This document shows positions 10,171 to 21,717 of a DNA stretch of 64,000 bases, in pieces. The first letter of the stretch is position 1; each line of letters starts with the position of its first letter. The position numbers and the translations under genes were made by a program. The stretch is from Malania oleifera (Eukaryota; Streptophyta; Magnoliopsida; Santalales; Ximeniaceae). The notes under the pieces are model-generated. The model had not been told where the DNA came from and did not search any database. It saw only the letters and a list, made by a program, of their open reading frames with translations. The DNA is taken from positions 35,754,617 through 35,818,616 of the forward strand of contig NC_080421.1 of assembly GCF_029873635.1 (NCBI RefSeq). Direction: 5' to 3'.

Positions 10171-11913
10171 ATGGAGACGCTTGTTTCTAGCTGGTCTAAT
10201 GGCCAATCCTTGCCAGAAAATTATGTTTTCCCACCAGAAGAGAGACCTGGGAAGTTCATTCATCCTCCATGCAAGGCAGTTCCAGTTATTGATCTTGGAA
10301 AATCAGCAGATCATGATCATCGAGACGATATAGTTCAGCAAATTTTGAAAGCCAGCCAGGAATTCGGATTCTTTCAGGTCATATTTCACTATTTTTTTTT
10401 CCCCTCTAGATGATCTTAGGGTTCAATTTTGTCTGGACTGCAAGGCTCACTGCTTTGTGAGGGCGGAGATAGGGTAGTCATAGTGCATGCTACCTTTCCT
10501 CCGCATTTATGTAGAGAGACAGTTTCCCCAATTTGAATCAATGACCAACTGGTCACAAAAGAAGAACCTTACCATTGATCCAAGGTTTTCTTTTCTTGAA
10601 AAGATATTTCATGGACAGCCATTACTAATTTAGTAATGTTTTGAAATATGGATCCTTCAAATGATGCAAACAGGTGATCAACCATGGAGTTGCAGGAGAT
10701 TTGACAGATGCTGTGATGAGCATGGCCAAGGAATTTTTTGACATGCCTATTGAAGATAGAGCAGGCTTCTACTCAGATGATACCAACAAAAGCTCCAGGC
10801 TGTACACAAGCAGCTATGGCTATGCCAAAGAAAAGGTTCATTATTGGAGAGATAGTCTGAGACACCCTTGTCACCCAGTCGATGATTGGATGCAGTTTTG
10901 GCCTGAAAAGCCAGTAGGCTACCGGTAAAATTAACTTCACATCATCATCATCATTAGGAACACGAAATTTTTCATGAGTTCGGATTTGGAGTCATGTCTG
11001 ATTGAATAAAAATACAATTTCAAATTTGAACAGAAAAGTCAAGTCTGAATCCAAACCCCCAATTCTATGTTCATAAGTCGTGGTTACACCACTGCGATTT
11101 ACTTATTATTTCATATTAGAACACTATTCATCAATCTAATAAAAAGAAATCCTGAATTTTTTCCGTTTAAAGTAAATTTTCAGGGAGGTTGTTGGCAGAT
11201 ATTCAGTGGAAGTGGAGAAGTTGGGGTTGAGGATTTTGGATATGATTTGTGAAGGACTCGGGCTAGAATTTGGGTATTTTGGAGGTGAGCTGAGCAAAAG
11301 TCAAACATTCTTAGTGAATCATTACCCGCCTTGCCCTGACCCAAGTTTAACTCTAGGAGTACCTAAGCACAGTGACCCTAACCTCATAAACATTCTTCTC
11401 CAAGGAGATGTGCATGGGCTTCAAGTGTTTAAGGATGGACAATGGGTGGGTGTTGAGCCTCTTCCTAATTCATTCGTGGTGAACGTAGGGCTCCAATTAC
11501 AGGTACATATCAATCAGATCTTGCTTTGAAAGATTAACAGTTAGATTTCCCATTGGGGGATTACATTAGCCTGTGTGTGGCCACTGCTTCATGTTTGGTT
11601 GAATATTTTATAGTACTTAGGCGTTATTCTTAAGCATCTCAAACTCTAATTGACATGGATGCAGGTTATAAGTAATGGGAAGTTAGCAAGTGTCATGCAT
11701 CGAGCGGTGACAAATGCCGCTAATGCTCGGACATCCATTGTCACCATCCTTGCTCCTTCAGATGATTGTGTTGTGGAACCTGCAAAAGCTTTGGTTAATA
11801 GTTGCAATCCACCAGTCTATAAAGCCTTCAAATACAACAATTTTCGCAGCACTTATATAGCCAAGGGTGGTGACCCAGAAGCAACACTGGAAAGTTATAG
11901 GTTCCAAGCTTAA
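10171..11913 (+). CDS. 2-oxoglutarate/Fe(II)-dependent dioxygenase, hyoscyamine 6-dioxygenase-like (gene 1)
   Basis: Four exons, 10171-10377, 10674-10924, 11184-11502 and 11665-11913 (stop TAA), join in phases 0, 2 and 0 through GT-AG introns and encode 341 residues, normal for the family. An N-terminal DIOX_N-type domain (about 36-135) is followed by the catalytic double-stranded beta-helix. Iron ligands are H215, D217 (KHSDPNLI) and H271 (MHRAVTN); R281 and S283 (RTS) should bind 2-oxoglutarate; NHYPPCP (198-204) is a family hallmark. No signal peptide or membrane segment is seen, so it is probably cytosolic. Such enzymes hydroxylate or otherwise oxidise small specialised metabolites; the substrate here is unknown. 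I chose the ATG at 10171 because the in-frame extension upstream has only a TTG. A 39-codon upstream ORF precedes it. Gene 2 (34190) is a 15-substitution paralogue. Confidence 0.93.
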
Positions 11914-12466
11914 GTCAATGTTGTGGGTTGTTGATCCCACCCCCCCCCCCTTCCCCCACCCTCTTCCACCTCTCTCTCTCCTTTGGGTGTTTGATGAGAA
12001 TAATTGTGATGCATATGGAACATGGTCATTGGTGTGGTACTTGTTTGATGAGAATAATTGTGATGCATATGGAACATGGTCATTGGTGAGGTACTTGAAA
12101 ACTTATAGTACAGCCGCGATGCTACTATTTTCTTGTATGAAACTTGTTTCGTGTTAGTGATATGCAATGTTCACCATTGATCTAAAGAAAGGTGAAGAGC
12201 TCAAGCAATTTAGTCTGCTTTAATGAATGTAGAAGATTGGGGATTGATCAAAGGTAGTGTTCATGAGATGTAGCAATGCTAAACCATAAGTTGACTCAAT
12301 CATCATAACATAAATGGTTTCTAAATTGCTCAACTAGTGTTGCTAGAATTAACCTGTCCTTAACTTAAGTAATATTTCGAACATAGGGATGAATGTTCAG
12401 TTCGAAGGTTCTTGTTGAAGAAAGGTTAATAATTTGTGATGATGGTTTAGGGATCACAGTAGAACT
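11914..12466 (+). other. 3' flank of dioxygenase gene 1
   Basis: Probable 3' UTR and spacer. It contains a C-run (11939-11950), a short CT run (about 11970-11980) and a 54-bp tandem repeat. I see no second gene. Copia-B begins at 12467, about 550 bases after the stop codon. Confidence 0.55.
11990..12097 (+). repeat. 54-bp tandem repeat in dioxygenase 3' flank (x2)
   Basis: Two near-identical units (11990-12043 and 12044-12097), each TTTGATGAGAATAATTGTGA...GTACTTG. Also two units in copy 2 (36089-36142 and 36143-36196), so the repeat predates the large duplication. Confidence 0.9.
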
Positions 12467-12844
12467 AGTTGTGCAAATTAATGCGCAGCGAAAATAAACA
12501 ATCTCACCATGCAGCACTTAATAATGAGTTGCATCATACAATATCTATATATAACTTTCCTAGAGGTTTTCCTTCTGAAACCCAACCTATCCAACTTCCC
12601 AATTTAAAATTTGAAAACCAATGCTAAGTAACTGGGCCAAACCGTGACGGTTTGAAACTGAGACTAAATAATCGATGTAACAACACAAAAAAAAAATCAA
12701 CTGTTTCTTTGGACTTGGCAAAACCATTGGCGGTTTCAGGGAAACCATTGACAGTTTCCTCCTGCGTGTCAGCTTCAGTGTTTTCTACCATGTCTTCTCT
12801 TTGTACATGTATTCCACTCAACATATGAACCACATAATACAATA
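12467..12844 (-). repeat. Copia-B 3' LTR (copy 1)
   Basis: On the plus strand it runs from AGTTGTGCAAATTAATGCGC (TGTTGTG in copy 2) to CACATAATACAATA. A polypurine tract complement (ATCTCCACTTTGG) follows. It is about 120 bp shorter than the 5' LTR because of an internal deletion shared by both copies. It carries diverged ACCATTGACGGTTT motifs. Confidence 0.75.
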
Positions 12845-12938
12845 ATCTCCACTTTGGCAAATATACGCCCCTTAGGAGAAAATAAAAAACATAAAGTCGT
12901 TGCTCCACCTGTGATAATAGGTTGCGACCGCTTCCTGT

Positions 12939-14790
12939 CTAGTAACTGGAGACATTTAGTAAGTCCAAGAAATGCTTGAACTTGTTCATGATAACCAATT
13001 GTGTGAAGATATATGTTATGTTCTCAAAAGTGTGAACTTTCTCAAGCACAAGTTCACCTGAAGAAACCAATTCCCGGATCCTGTGGAACCTCACATCTAT
13101 ATGTTTGGTTCTTGTATGATGCACTTGGTTTTTTGCCAAATAGATGACATTTTGACAGTCACACAACGCAGCTAAAATCCACCTTGTTGTATACCCAACT
13201 CTTTGACTAAACCACTAAGCTAAAATGCTTCCTTAATAGCTTTGGCAACTGTCATATACTCCGACTTAGTTGTTGATCATGCAACCAGAGATTGTACCAT
13301 GAGCCTCCAACAAATAGGTCCTCCCACAAGGGTGAACACAAACCCTGTTGTAGACCTCTTGTCATTTAGATCCCCTGTATAATCTAAATCAACATATCTT
13401 ACAACTGAAGGATCACTATGTTGCGTGTCGAACATGATGCTATAGTGAGAAGAATCTCATAAGAATTTGAAAATCCATTTGACGACATCCTAATACTATC
13501 TACCCCGATTTGAAAGAAAATTACTTAGCACGTTGACAGCTTGTGCTAGGTCCAGCCTTGTACATACCATAGCATATATTAAATACCGCACTGCACTAGC
13601 ATAAGAGACCTTTGGCATGTCACGAATATCATCATCTGTCCTTGGGCACTAAGCGGAAGACAATTTAAAATTATTCACTAACAATATATTTATTGATTTA
13701 GAATTAGCCATGCTACACCTATCCAACACCTTCTTCGTATAATCGCCTTAAGATAACCACAATCTCCCTGTAGTTCTGTCCCTATGAATCTCCATCCCAA
13801 GAATTTTCTTGGCTACACCTTGATCTTTCATGTCAAATTATTTTTTCAACAGAGTCTTCAACTGATTTACCTTAGTTACATCCTTCACAGAAATTAGCAT
13901 GTCATCAACATAAAGTGACTAGAAAAATAAGAAAACCATCCTCAACAAACTTCACATACACATAACAATCATACTCATACCTTCTGTAGCCCATCAGAAT
14001 CATATATAATTCAAAATTTTTGTACCTTACTTTCGAAGATTGCTTCAGCCCGTAAAGTGACTTCTTTAGTTTACAAACCAAATGCTCCTGTCCAGGTTGA
14101 CTAAACCCATCTGGTTGTACCATTTAAATCTGCTCCTCCAAATCACCATGGAGAAACACTATTTTTACATCCATTTGTTCCAATTGCATATTGTAATGCG
14201 CCAGCAATCCCAATACTACTCTGATAGAAGTGTGCCTAACCAAAGAGGAGAAGATTTAATCATAATCAACCCCTTTATTTTGTGAGTATTTGTTTACTAC
14301 TAATCGTGCCTTGAACTTCTCTTTTTCATTTTCTGATATCGTTGCCTTCTTCTTATACACCCACTTGCAACCTATCGCCCTCTTCCCTTTTTGAAGCTCC
14401 TCCAAATCCCACGTTTGGGTCTTATGCAATGACTCCATTTCCTCCACCATAGCACCCATCCATTTACTTTTCTCCCAGATGTACACGACTTCTTGAAAAG
14501 TAGTTGGATCCTTGCAACTGGTAATGAGAGCATAAGACACAAGATTATCAAATCCATACCTAGGCGGTGGCTTGGTAGTGCGTCTGGGTCTGTGTATAGC
14601 TTGAACTCCTTGCATTTTGAACATTGTCATCACTGCCCTGAGTGTATAACTCTACTTGCACCATATTCTTATCTCTGCTCCAGTTTTCTGGCATCTGTTT
14701 CTCTTCATCTTCTTCCTGAGTATGCTTCACCATGGCATTCTCATTGAAAATCACGTCTCTACTGATCACCACCTTGTTTGCCATTGTATC
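12939..14790 (-). pseudogene. Copia-B reverse transcriptase/RNase H relic (copy 1)
   Basis: Minus-strand fragments include QTWDLEELQKGKRAIGCKWV and FKARLVVNKYSQNKGVDYD (14256-14633), MVQPDGFSQPGQEHLVCKLK and KSLYGLKQS (13905-14123), then RNase H near 13000-13650 (AKNQVHHTRTKHIDVRFHRI). A one-base insertion just before the catalytic YVDD position puts TGA TGA in frame here, whereas copy 2 still reads YVDDML. Stops and frameshifts are frequent, so it is dead. Confidence 0.85.
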
Positions 14791-15009
14791 CTATAATTTG
14801 AACCCCTTCACACCTTTTTGATATCCCAGAAAAATGCAATGTCTAGACTTTGCATCAAACTTTGATCTCTTCTCACTAGAAATGTGCACATATGCTGGAG
14901 AACCAAATACTCTCAAATCGGAGTTGTCTATTGCATTACTTGTTCATACCTCCTCTGCAACTTACCCCTCTAGTGATGCCCTTGGTGATCAGTTAACCAA
15001 GAAATATGT

Positions 15010-16438
15010 TGTTAGCCTGAGTGGCTACATGATCCTAATTGTCGTATTATGATGATAACAACCCATTAGTAGTTCCAAGTTAACCTATCTTTGTAGATCA
15101 AGTTAGTATAGGTACACGTGGAAAATAAATGAATGTATTGGATCAAATGCAAATATCGAGTGGACATTGGTGTAGGAAAGATCAAAGTGGACACTCACTT
15201 GGAAGAACTCAAGCACATCCAATAAAGTCATAATCTAATAAGGAGCATTTGAGGTAGGAACTATTGTAACTCTTGCGGTATTGTTTCATGTAGGTTCATT
15301 GAGCAAGAGTTGAGCAAATGCATTGCATTATAGTTTATAAAATATTTGGGATATCACCAAATCATAAGTTTTATACTTATGAGTTTTCAAAGAACAATAC
15401 AATGAGTTTTATTAAAATATCCTATACTAACTATGTTTTCATAAAGTACAACTTTTAAATGATCTTAGTATTATTAAATTTTATATACTTGGTCCTGTTT
15501 GGGTTAAAACCATGATTAAGCACCTAAATATCATGTTTGTAAAGAAACAGGGAAAACCATCGATGATTTGGCCCAAGTGCTTCGAAAGTTTTAGGCAGAG
15601 AGTTAAATTGAATTTGGCCTGAATGAAACCATCCACGGTTTGAGCAAACGGTCGACAGTTTGCGTTGAGATTCTAAACCCAACGGTTATAAATGACTAGT
15701 TTTCAAAGTAATTAATTATTTTATAAGCCCAAAGGCCATAAATGGCTAGTAGTTCAATTTTCCTATAAATACAAGTCCAAAGACTTGTTTAAATATTTAT
15801 TTTAGTAATTACATATCATTTCCAAGCACATAACATTTTAGTTCATCATCTTTGTGCTCAACATGTCTTTTGTTTATTAATCTCGTTGTGATTCATTACT
15901 TTGAGAGAGTTGTGCGAGGTTTTCATTGTATCAAATATCAACTCATTCAAGGAGCAGTATTGTTTTAATTCATATTTGTCTTGTAAGGGTTCTTTTGGAA
16001 CCAAGTGTTAAAGGGATTGGTTCCCTTGTTTGGGCTTGGTGTGAACAAAAGAGATTGGTTCCCATATGAAGGTTCTTAGTGAACAGAAGCAAGGGTTGTT
16101 GGTGAACCTTGGTGAAAGGCTCTGTGTGAGCATAAAGGAATTGGTTACCTTGTGGTGTAAAGGCTTCTCTGCCAATGAAGGAGATTGTGATAGTGGATTG
16201 AGAATAGTTGAGTGTGTCTCAAGGCATGGACGTAGGTAGGGTGATGAATCATGTTAATATCGTTTGTTAAGCTTTTCTTCCATATACTCTTTAATTTACA
16301 TCTTGTGCATAGTTTATGTTCTATATATCATGATATAATCATTTGTATCTTGCCAAGATTATATATTTTGTAGAGAAGAGAAAAAATACGTAAAAGAGTC
16401 TATTGACTCCCCCTCTAGACTCGAATATAGGGCCAACA
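15010..16438 (+). mobile_element. LTR-C: solo LTR inside Copia-B integrase (copy 1)
   Basis: The 1,429-bp LTR starts TGTTAGCC and ends GGCCAACA, giving imperfect terminal inverted repeats. Flanks are TATGT (15005-15009) and CACAC (16439-16443), decayed forms of the CACGC duplication intact in copy 2. A TATA box (TTCCTATAAATAC) lies near 15761. U3 holds diverged CATCGATGATTTGG and GGTCGACAGTTT motifs at 15555-15665. The CCCCCTCTAGACTCG end resembles SIRE-type copia LTRs. No internal region remains. Confidence 0.8.
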
Positions 16439-16443
16439 CACAC

Positions 16444-17095
16444 CTTACTCACTACCTTTGCCCAAATGTTCTTTGCTAGCCTTGGATTCAACCTGAAACA
16501 TTGAGCCTTTTCAGCCAAAGTTTGGTTTATCCTTTCTACCACAACATTTTGTTGTGGTGTCAAACGAACTGTGAAATTTCTCCTTATTCCATTTTGCTCA
16601 CAAAATTACATGAACCTTGAATCAGTGTACTTGGTTCCATTGTCTGACTTAAGGCATTTAATTCTCCTCGTGGTTTAGTCTTCCACCTCAGCTTTCTACG
16701 ATTTAAACTTGGCAAACGTCTTTGACTTGTGTTGCATGAAGTACACCTAGACCATTTGTGAGTAATCATTGATGAAACCCACGAAGTACATATGTCCACC
16801 CTGTGACACTACTCTCACCGGCCCCCAAACATCCGAATGAATGTAGTCAAGAATACCCTTCGTCTTGTAAGTGGCTATTTTGAACTGCACCCTGTTATGT
16901 TTTCCAAGAACACAATATTTGCATAAATTTAGCCTGCATGTTTTGATACCTTTCAAAATATTCCTCTTATGGAGTTCCTTCATCCCATGCTCACCTATAT
17001 GCCCTAACTGCATATGCGACAAAACAATATTATCTAACTCAGAATCTGCAGCTGTAGCTCCACCTACAACTATAGTAACCAGAAGTGGATAGACA
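16444..17095 (-). pseudogene. Copia-B integrase relic (copy 1)
   Basis: On the minus strand the GAG-pre-integrase zinc motif (MSHMQLGHIGEHGMKELHKR ... CRLNLCKYCVLG) leads into integrase with HSDVWGPVRV and the later QQNVVVERINQTLAEKAQ containing the catalytic Glu. The C-terminal half (FLVNxSPRASLEG ... DNSDLRVFGSPAYVHISSE) lies on the other side of LTR-C at about 14790-15005. Stops and frameshifts interrupt it. Confidence 0.85.
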
Positions 17096-17310
17096 TTTCT
17101 CGCTAACTTCTAACCCCTCATCACCGTTAGAATGCCTTTACGCACCTTCATAACCCCACTTTTATACTTGTAACTAAACCCATTACAATTCAAACTGCCT
17201 AATGAAATTTAATTATTCCATAGATTTGGTATGTGCCTTACATCACATAATGTTCTTACAATACCATCATACATTTTAATTCGAACATTTCCTATTCCAA
17301 CTATTTTTCA

Positions 17311-18310
17311 TCAAGCATCATTTTCCATTAGAATAGAACTAGAATTAACTGATGTGTAGGTGTTAAACCATTCTTTATTTGGTGTCATGTGATAAGAGCA
17401 CGGCGAATCTAGGATCCAAGAATCCATAAGACGATCTAACCCCGATGAAACAGAAAGTATATCACCATCACCGCTCTCCGAGTCTCCTTCTTTAACTACA
17501 TTCGCCGATTTTGAAGAACCCTTTTGATTTTTTGCATTCCCCTTCTTCTCTTCCGGATGCTCCAGTTTTATATGCCCCCCCTTTTTTCCCGCACTTAAAA
17601 CATCTAATGTTCTTCTTCTTCTTCTTGGACTGCAGCCAAGACTTATTATTACTCGATCCATTCCAAAACTTGCTTCTTCCACGTTCCTAATCACCCTTTA
17701 CCACAAGCTCTTCACCTTGTGAAATATCATTGTTGGCCTTCTATCTTTGATGAAAACTCAATAGAGCATTTGTTACCTCTTCCAAATTGAGAGCTTCTTT
17801 ACCCCATGTTAGAGTCCTAACCAAATTTTCATACATGTGAGACTCTGGTAGGGAATTCAATAGCATCAACACCTTGTCTTCTTTCTCGAACTTCACATCA
17901 ACCTGCATCAAATCACTTACAATCTGATTGAATGCATTGATGTATTGGTTCAAATCTGAACCTTCCACCTTCTTAAGCCAATACAACTTTTGCTTAAGAT
18001 ACAATTTATTCATTAGAGACTTAGACAAATACCGACTTTCAAGTTTTTGCCAAACAGTTGTAGGAGATTCCTCGTCCATGACGTATTACAACACTTTATG
18101 GGCCAGACAAAGCCTAATAGTCGCCACAGCTTTTGTTTCCAGTTGCTTCGAACTTGTTTCATCAATGCCTTTAGGTTAACCTTTATATATTGCATTCACC
18201 ATACCTTACTGCACTAACAGATCTTTAACCCTTCTCTTCCATCGTATGAAGTTTCCCATTTCATCAAACTTAACAACATCAAACTTTGCAGAAGAAATTC
18301 TAGAAGCCAT
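17311..18310 (-). pseudogene. Copia-B gag relic (copy 1)
   Basis: Gag starts at the minus-strand ATG at 18308-18310 (MASRISSAKFDVVKFDE), continues as VWQKLESRYLSKSLMNKLYL and ends in a Lys-rich region with the protease start LDSPCSYHMTPNKEWF (about 17311-17450). The CCHC knuckle near 17560-17620 is frame-damaged. Internal stops (for example near 18080 and 18220) show it is not translatable as one protein. Confidence 0.8.
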
Positions 18311-18334
18311 TACAACAATGCTTTGATACCAATT

Positions 18335-18618
18335 TTTTGTTCAAATTAATGTGCAACGAACAAACAATCTCACAATGCAACACTTAGCAGGGAAATATAT
18401 AGAAAACACAATCACGTTGATTGTAATGAAAGCAATAAAATAATTACACGGAGAATTACGTGGTTCGGCAATGCCTACATCCACGGGAGCAAACAACAAT
18501 GAATTTTTCACTATATTGTGTCCAAAGACACTGAGTTACATTATACAATATGTATATATAACTTTTCCGAAGGTTTTCCCTCTGAAACCCAACCTATCCA
18601 ACTTCCCAATTCAAAATA
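18335..18618 (-). repeat. Copia-B 5' LTR, truncated (copy 1)
   Basis: It begins after the primer-binding site complement (GCTTTGATACCAATT) and matches 54037-54321. It stops at TTCAAAAT and continues in sequence equivalent to 55114 of copy 2, so about 790 bp of LTR and flank were deleted in copy 1. Confidence 0.8.
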
Positions 18619-18877
18619 TTATCTTGTTGAAGCTTATCCCATGTTCGCAAGCTTGAAATGTATATCTCAAATTCGAGTTTAGAATTGTACGGATTTGAAT
18701 AAATAGCAATAAAAAGTTATAAACTCAACTAAATTCACACAAGCCCAAATGAAAATTGTAAGCTTTACCCCATATTTTGCTATTATTGATTTGGATCGGG
18801 AGTTTTGCACCCTCAATCCATCGTTTGACGTACATGTTTGGTTTGTATATATAAAATTACAACTCAACCTTAAATTT
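18619..18877. other. Short spacer right of Copia-B (copy 1)
   Basis: This unique sequence matches 55114-55377. I recognise no gene or RNA in it. Confidence 0.5.
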
Positions 18878-20512
18878 TGATTTTTGGTGAATCCCAAGAG
18901 GGGGGGAGGGGGTGAAATGGATATTTTAAAAATCTAGGTCATTTTGTTGCCCTATTTTTAAAATACAACCAATATAACTCAAGTTTAGGGGTTTTCAATC
19001 AATCTAAAATCCCACAAATATTTAAGTATGCAAATATTTAAAACATATACAGTAATCACAACAAATTAAACATAAACATACAAGTGCGGAAAAATAAATA
19101 GTGTAGGGAAAGAGAATGCAAGGACGAGATTTTTACGAGGTTCGGCTATCCCTGCCAATGTGTTTGCCTCAAGAAAACCCACCTGAGGATTTCACTATTC
19201 AACTCCTTAAACAAGGCATAGCCACCTTATACATAATCCTTCTCTTGGGTGGAGCCCCCCCATTGCTCCACTCCTTATGGGTGGAGCCACCTCTCCAAAC
19301 GATACCCCACGTCCGGTATGGTTCTATACCCGAACCGCAAAATACAAATGAGATAAAATATTTGTGTACAATAAAATGCTTCTTCAATAAGCTAGTTTGT
19401 TCAATGAAAGTCCTGATGCACTCTCACAAGATAAGATTTGAGCTCAATAGAGTATGTGTGTTTCTCTCAAGAATATTTTTGCAATATATGAGAGTAAATG
19501 ATCTTTTAGTAAAATTTGTATAATAAATGCTTCAAAGATTCAAACCCAAAAAATGATTTCTCCAAAAAATATTTTTCAAGATAAGAGTAGGAGAAGTTAG
19601 GGTTTTGCGTTCAAAAAGAAATTTTCAACTGAATGAGCAGATGAGAGTAAAAATGCTCTTTGATGTGAAAAAGAATATATATAATGAATGCTCAAATATT
19701 CACTAGCAATAAATATTTCTCCAAAAATATTTTCAAAGAAAAGAGTAGGAGAACTTTTGGATTTTGCTCACAAAATGATTTTGCAAATAAAGAGTATGCG
19801 AGAGCTTTGATTTGTAAAAAAATGCCCACAAATGTAAGAGTATGATATCATATGTGCAAAAGTTGTTTAAAGACTTTTGGGCTTAGTTTATATAGGCATT
19901 TTCAAAATATGACCATTTTATGGCCGTTGAAAATATAATAATAATTTATTTTAAATTTTTGTGGCCATTTTATGCTTAAAATAAGCTCAACTCGAGAGTT
20001 CCTGCCAACTAACCCAAGGTTCAGTCGACTGACCCAAGGCGATTTTCCTTTTAAGCATGGTTCGATCGACTGGGCCATTGATCCGGTCTGTTGGATCTTC
20101 ATTCCGTGAAGGTTGGTTGACTGGGCTTAGGAGTCTAGTCGACTGGGCCCTTTACAAAAATGATTTTTGGCCATATTTTCTATTCAATCAACTAGGCTTA
20201 GTAGCCGATCGATTGGCCTTTCTAAAAATTTGAGTTTAAGCCCTCTTTTGACCTTGAAAAGACTTCAAACCTCTTGTATAAGTTCTTTTTTTTTTTTAAT
20301 CTTTTTAAGCCAAAAGTTTTACATGAAAAGGTTGATTTCCTAGGGTCAATCTATTGTCATCATTGATATGTCCTTCAAGAAACTCATGGCTTCAATATTG
20401 CCTTTACCATATGTGCTTTCAGAAATAGTAAATATATTCAAAGACTAAATGCACAAATGAGATTCTTACAATTTGTCATTATCAAAATGGGATCGAACTC
20501 AAAAAATCAACA
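18878..20512 (-). mobile_element. SIRE-type copia 3' LTR, reversed (copy 1)
   Basis: The right end reads TTTGTCATTATCAAAATGGG ... AAATCAACA, followed by ATCTCCCCC, the complement of a polypurine tract. That identifies it as the 3' LTR of a minus-strand element. The left boundary (TGATTTTTGGTGAATCCC) is approximate and followed by a G-run. Read on the minus strand, a TATA box (GCCTATATAAAC) lies near 19888-19899, with GTCGAC-core motifs at 19990-20215 upstream. Short ORFs across it are not genes. Confidence 0.65.
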
Positions 20513-20757
20513 ATCTCCCCCTTTTTGATGATGACAAATACAAGAGCAAAATAAGGTTAGCCTGACAAGGCTCCCCTTTACAATATGCATAATGTAAAAT
20601 TTTACAATGTAGTTTAGTCATACAAAACCAATGAAGACATTTGAGTTTTTCAAGTTGAGAAATTTTCAGCTCAAATTGCATTTAGTGTTATCATAGCCAC
20701 AATGATCTTTTCATTTGAGAGTAAACTTCTTCAAAAGTGCTCTAAGCTAAATTGTAA
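20513..20757 (-). mobile_element. SIRE-type 3' untranslated remnant (copy 1)
   Basis: The sequence beside the polypurine tract reads CTTTTTGATGATGACAAATA on the plus strand, the standard context immediately upstream of SIRE 3' LTRs. Homology with copy 2 (57171-57420) stops at about 20757, which marks the right end of the duplicated block in copy 1. Confidence 0.6.
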
Positions 20758-21205
20758 AAATGAACAAGGTTTTCTAACTTTCTCAATTTGTAGGGTTTGC
20801 GACTGTGACAATGTCAGGACGATGTCATGCACTACGAATGCAGCTTTTCACTTTTTTTTGTTATTTGAACAAATGAAATGTATTTGAATTTGAATTTGTA
20901 TAATGTATTTGTATTTAAATTTGAATTTGTATAATATATTTGTATTTGAATTTGAATTTTTATAATATATTTGTATTTAAATTTGAATTAGAATTTTGAA
21001 TAATTTATGAATTTTATTGCAATTATGGTTTAATGTTATGTATAAGAAAATGTAATTTAATTATAGATTTTTACAGGAATTAATAATTGGACAAAAAATT
21101 ACCTTCACTACTAATTGTCCAATTTAAGTATTAGTGACGATGACGATTTCAAAATCGTCACTAATAGCCTTTTTAAAAAGTTTTAGTGACGGTTCTGCAG
21201 AGTAA
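20758..21205. repeat. AT-rich repeats at the copy-1/copy-2 junction
   Basis: From 20878 to about 21000 a unit of about 36 bp (ATGTATTTGAATTTGAATTT and variants) repeats three to four times. A first TAGTGACG/CGTCACTA palindrome lies at 21131-21164. No gene is seen. Confidence 0.55.
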
Positions 21206-21320
21206 TAGTGACGATTCTAAAATCGTCACTAATAATAGAGCAATAATGACGGTTTTAAAACCGTCACTAATAATAGGGCATTAATGACGATTTTAAAACC
21301 GTCATTAATAATAGAGCATT
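21206..21320. repeat. 38-bp palindromic array, CACTA-terminus-like
   Basis: Three units with a 38-bp period start at 21206, 21244 and 21282. Each is a near-perfect palindrome whose arms are TAGTGACGNTTT and AAANCGTCACTA, followed by ATAATAGRGCA. CACTA/GTGAC-containing subterminal repeats are typical of plant CACTA transposons. No transposase is seen, so the assignment to that group is inference. Confidence 0.5.
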
Positions 21321-21510
21321 GTGAGTATTCGTTTACTACTAATCGTGCCTTGAACTTCTCTTTTTCATTTTCTGATATCGTTGCCTTCTTCCTATACACC
21401 CACTTGCAACCTATCGCCCTCTTCCCTTTTTGAAGCTCCTCCAAATCCCACGTTTGGGTCTTATGCAATGACTCCTCCAAATCCCTTTTTGAAGCTCCTT
21501 CAAATCCCAG
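21321..21510 (-). mobile_element. Transplanted Copia-B reverse-transcriptase patch with filler repeats
   Basis: 21321-21475 matches 14282-14436 (Copia-B of copy 1) with only two mismatches that I can count. The homologous copy-2 sequence (about 38371-38525) has many more. On the minus strand it encodes QTWDLEELQKGKRAIGCKWV. It is followed by a second, diverged copy of its own segment CCCTTTTTGAAGCTCCTCCA (21475-21510), then switches to gypsy sequence. This reads as a captured fragment at a repaired break. Confidence 0.75.
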
Positions 21511-21717
21511 GTTATAGGGTAGTTAGTGTTTTGGTTTTGGGAGAAAATTTTCTTTTATGGGTATAATTGTAATCTCCCAATACAACTTATGTAACCATGG
21601 TATTCCTCTGTTATAAGTGAGGGCAATTAATAAAATAAGTAGCTCGTTTTCCTCAATGGATAGTGTTCAATACAGATAGCAAATTTCGAGGATGAAATTT
21701 TATAAGGAGGGGAGAAC
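21511..21717 (+). mobile_element. Gypsy 3' internal tail and polypurine tract
   Basis: It contains GTAACCATGGTATTCCTC and GCAAATTTCGAGGATGAAAT followed by TAAGGAGGGGAGA, matching the 3' tail of the other gypsy element at 48900-49136. The polypurine tract abuts the LTR at 21718. The rest of the element is absent. Confidence 0.75.

Larger units (their letters stand above)
12467..18618 (-). mobile_element. Copia-B: Ty1/copia element, minus strand, 5' end deleted (copy 1)
   Basis: The element has a 3' LTR at 12467-12844 and a truncated 5' LTR at 18335-18618. Between them, minus-strand gag, integrase and reverse transcriptase/RNase H relics lie in copia order (gag-int-RT-RNase H). The left flank GAACT (12462-12466) corresponds to the GAACC target-site duplication seen intact in copy 2. 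The right part of the 5' LTR and its flank are missing compared with 54322-55113. A separate solo LTR (15010-16438) interrupts integrase. Many frameshifts make it non-autonomous. Confidence 0.85.

Noticed and set aside
19116-19523. 135-codon ORF
   Set aside because: It lies inside a reversed SIRE-type LTR; the counterpart in copy 2 is split into different frames.
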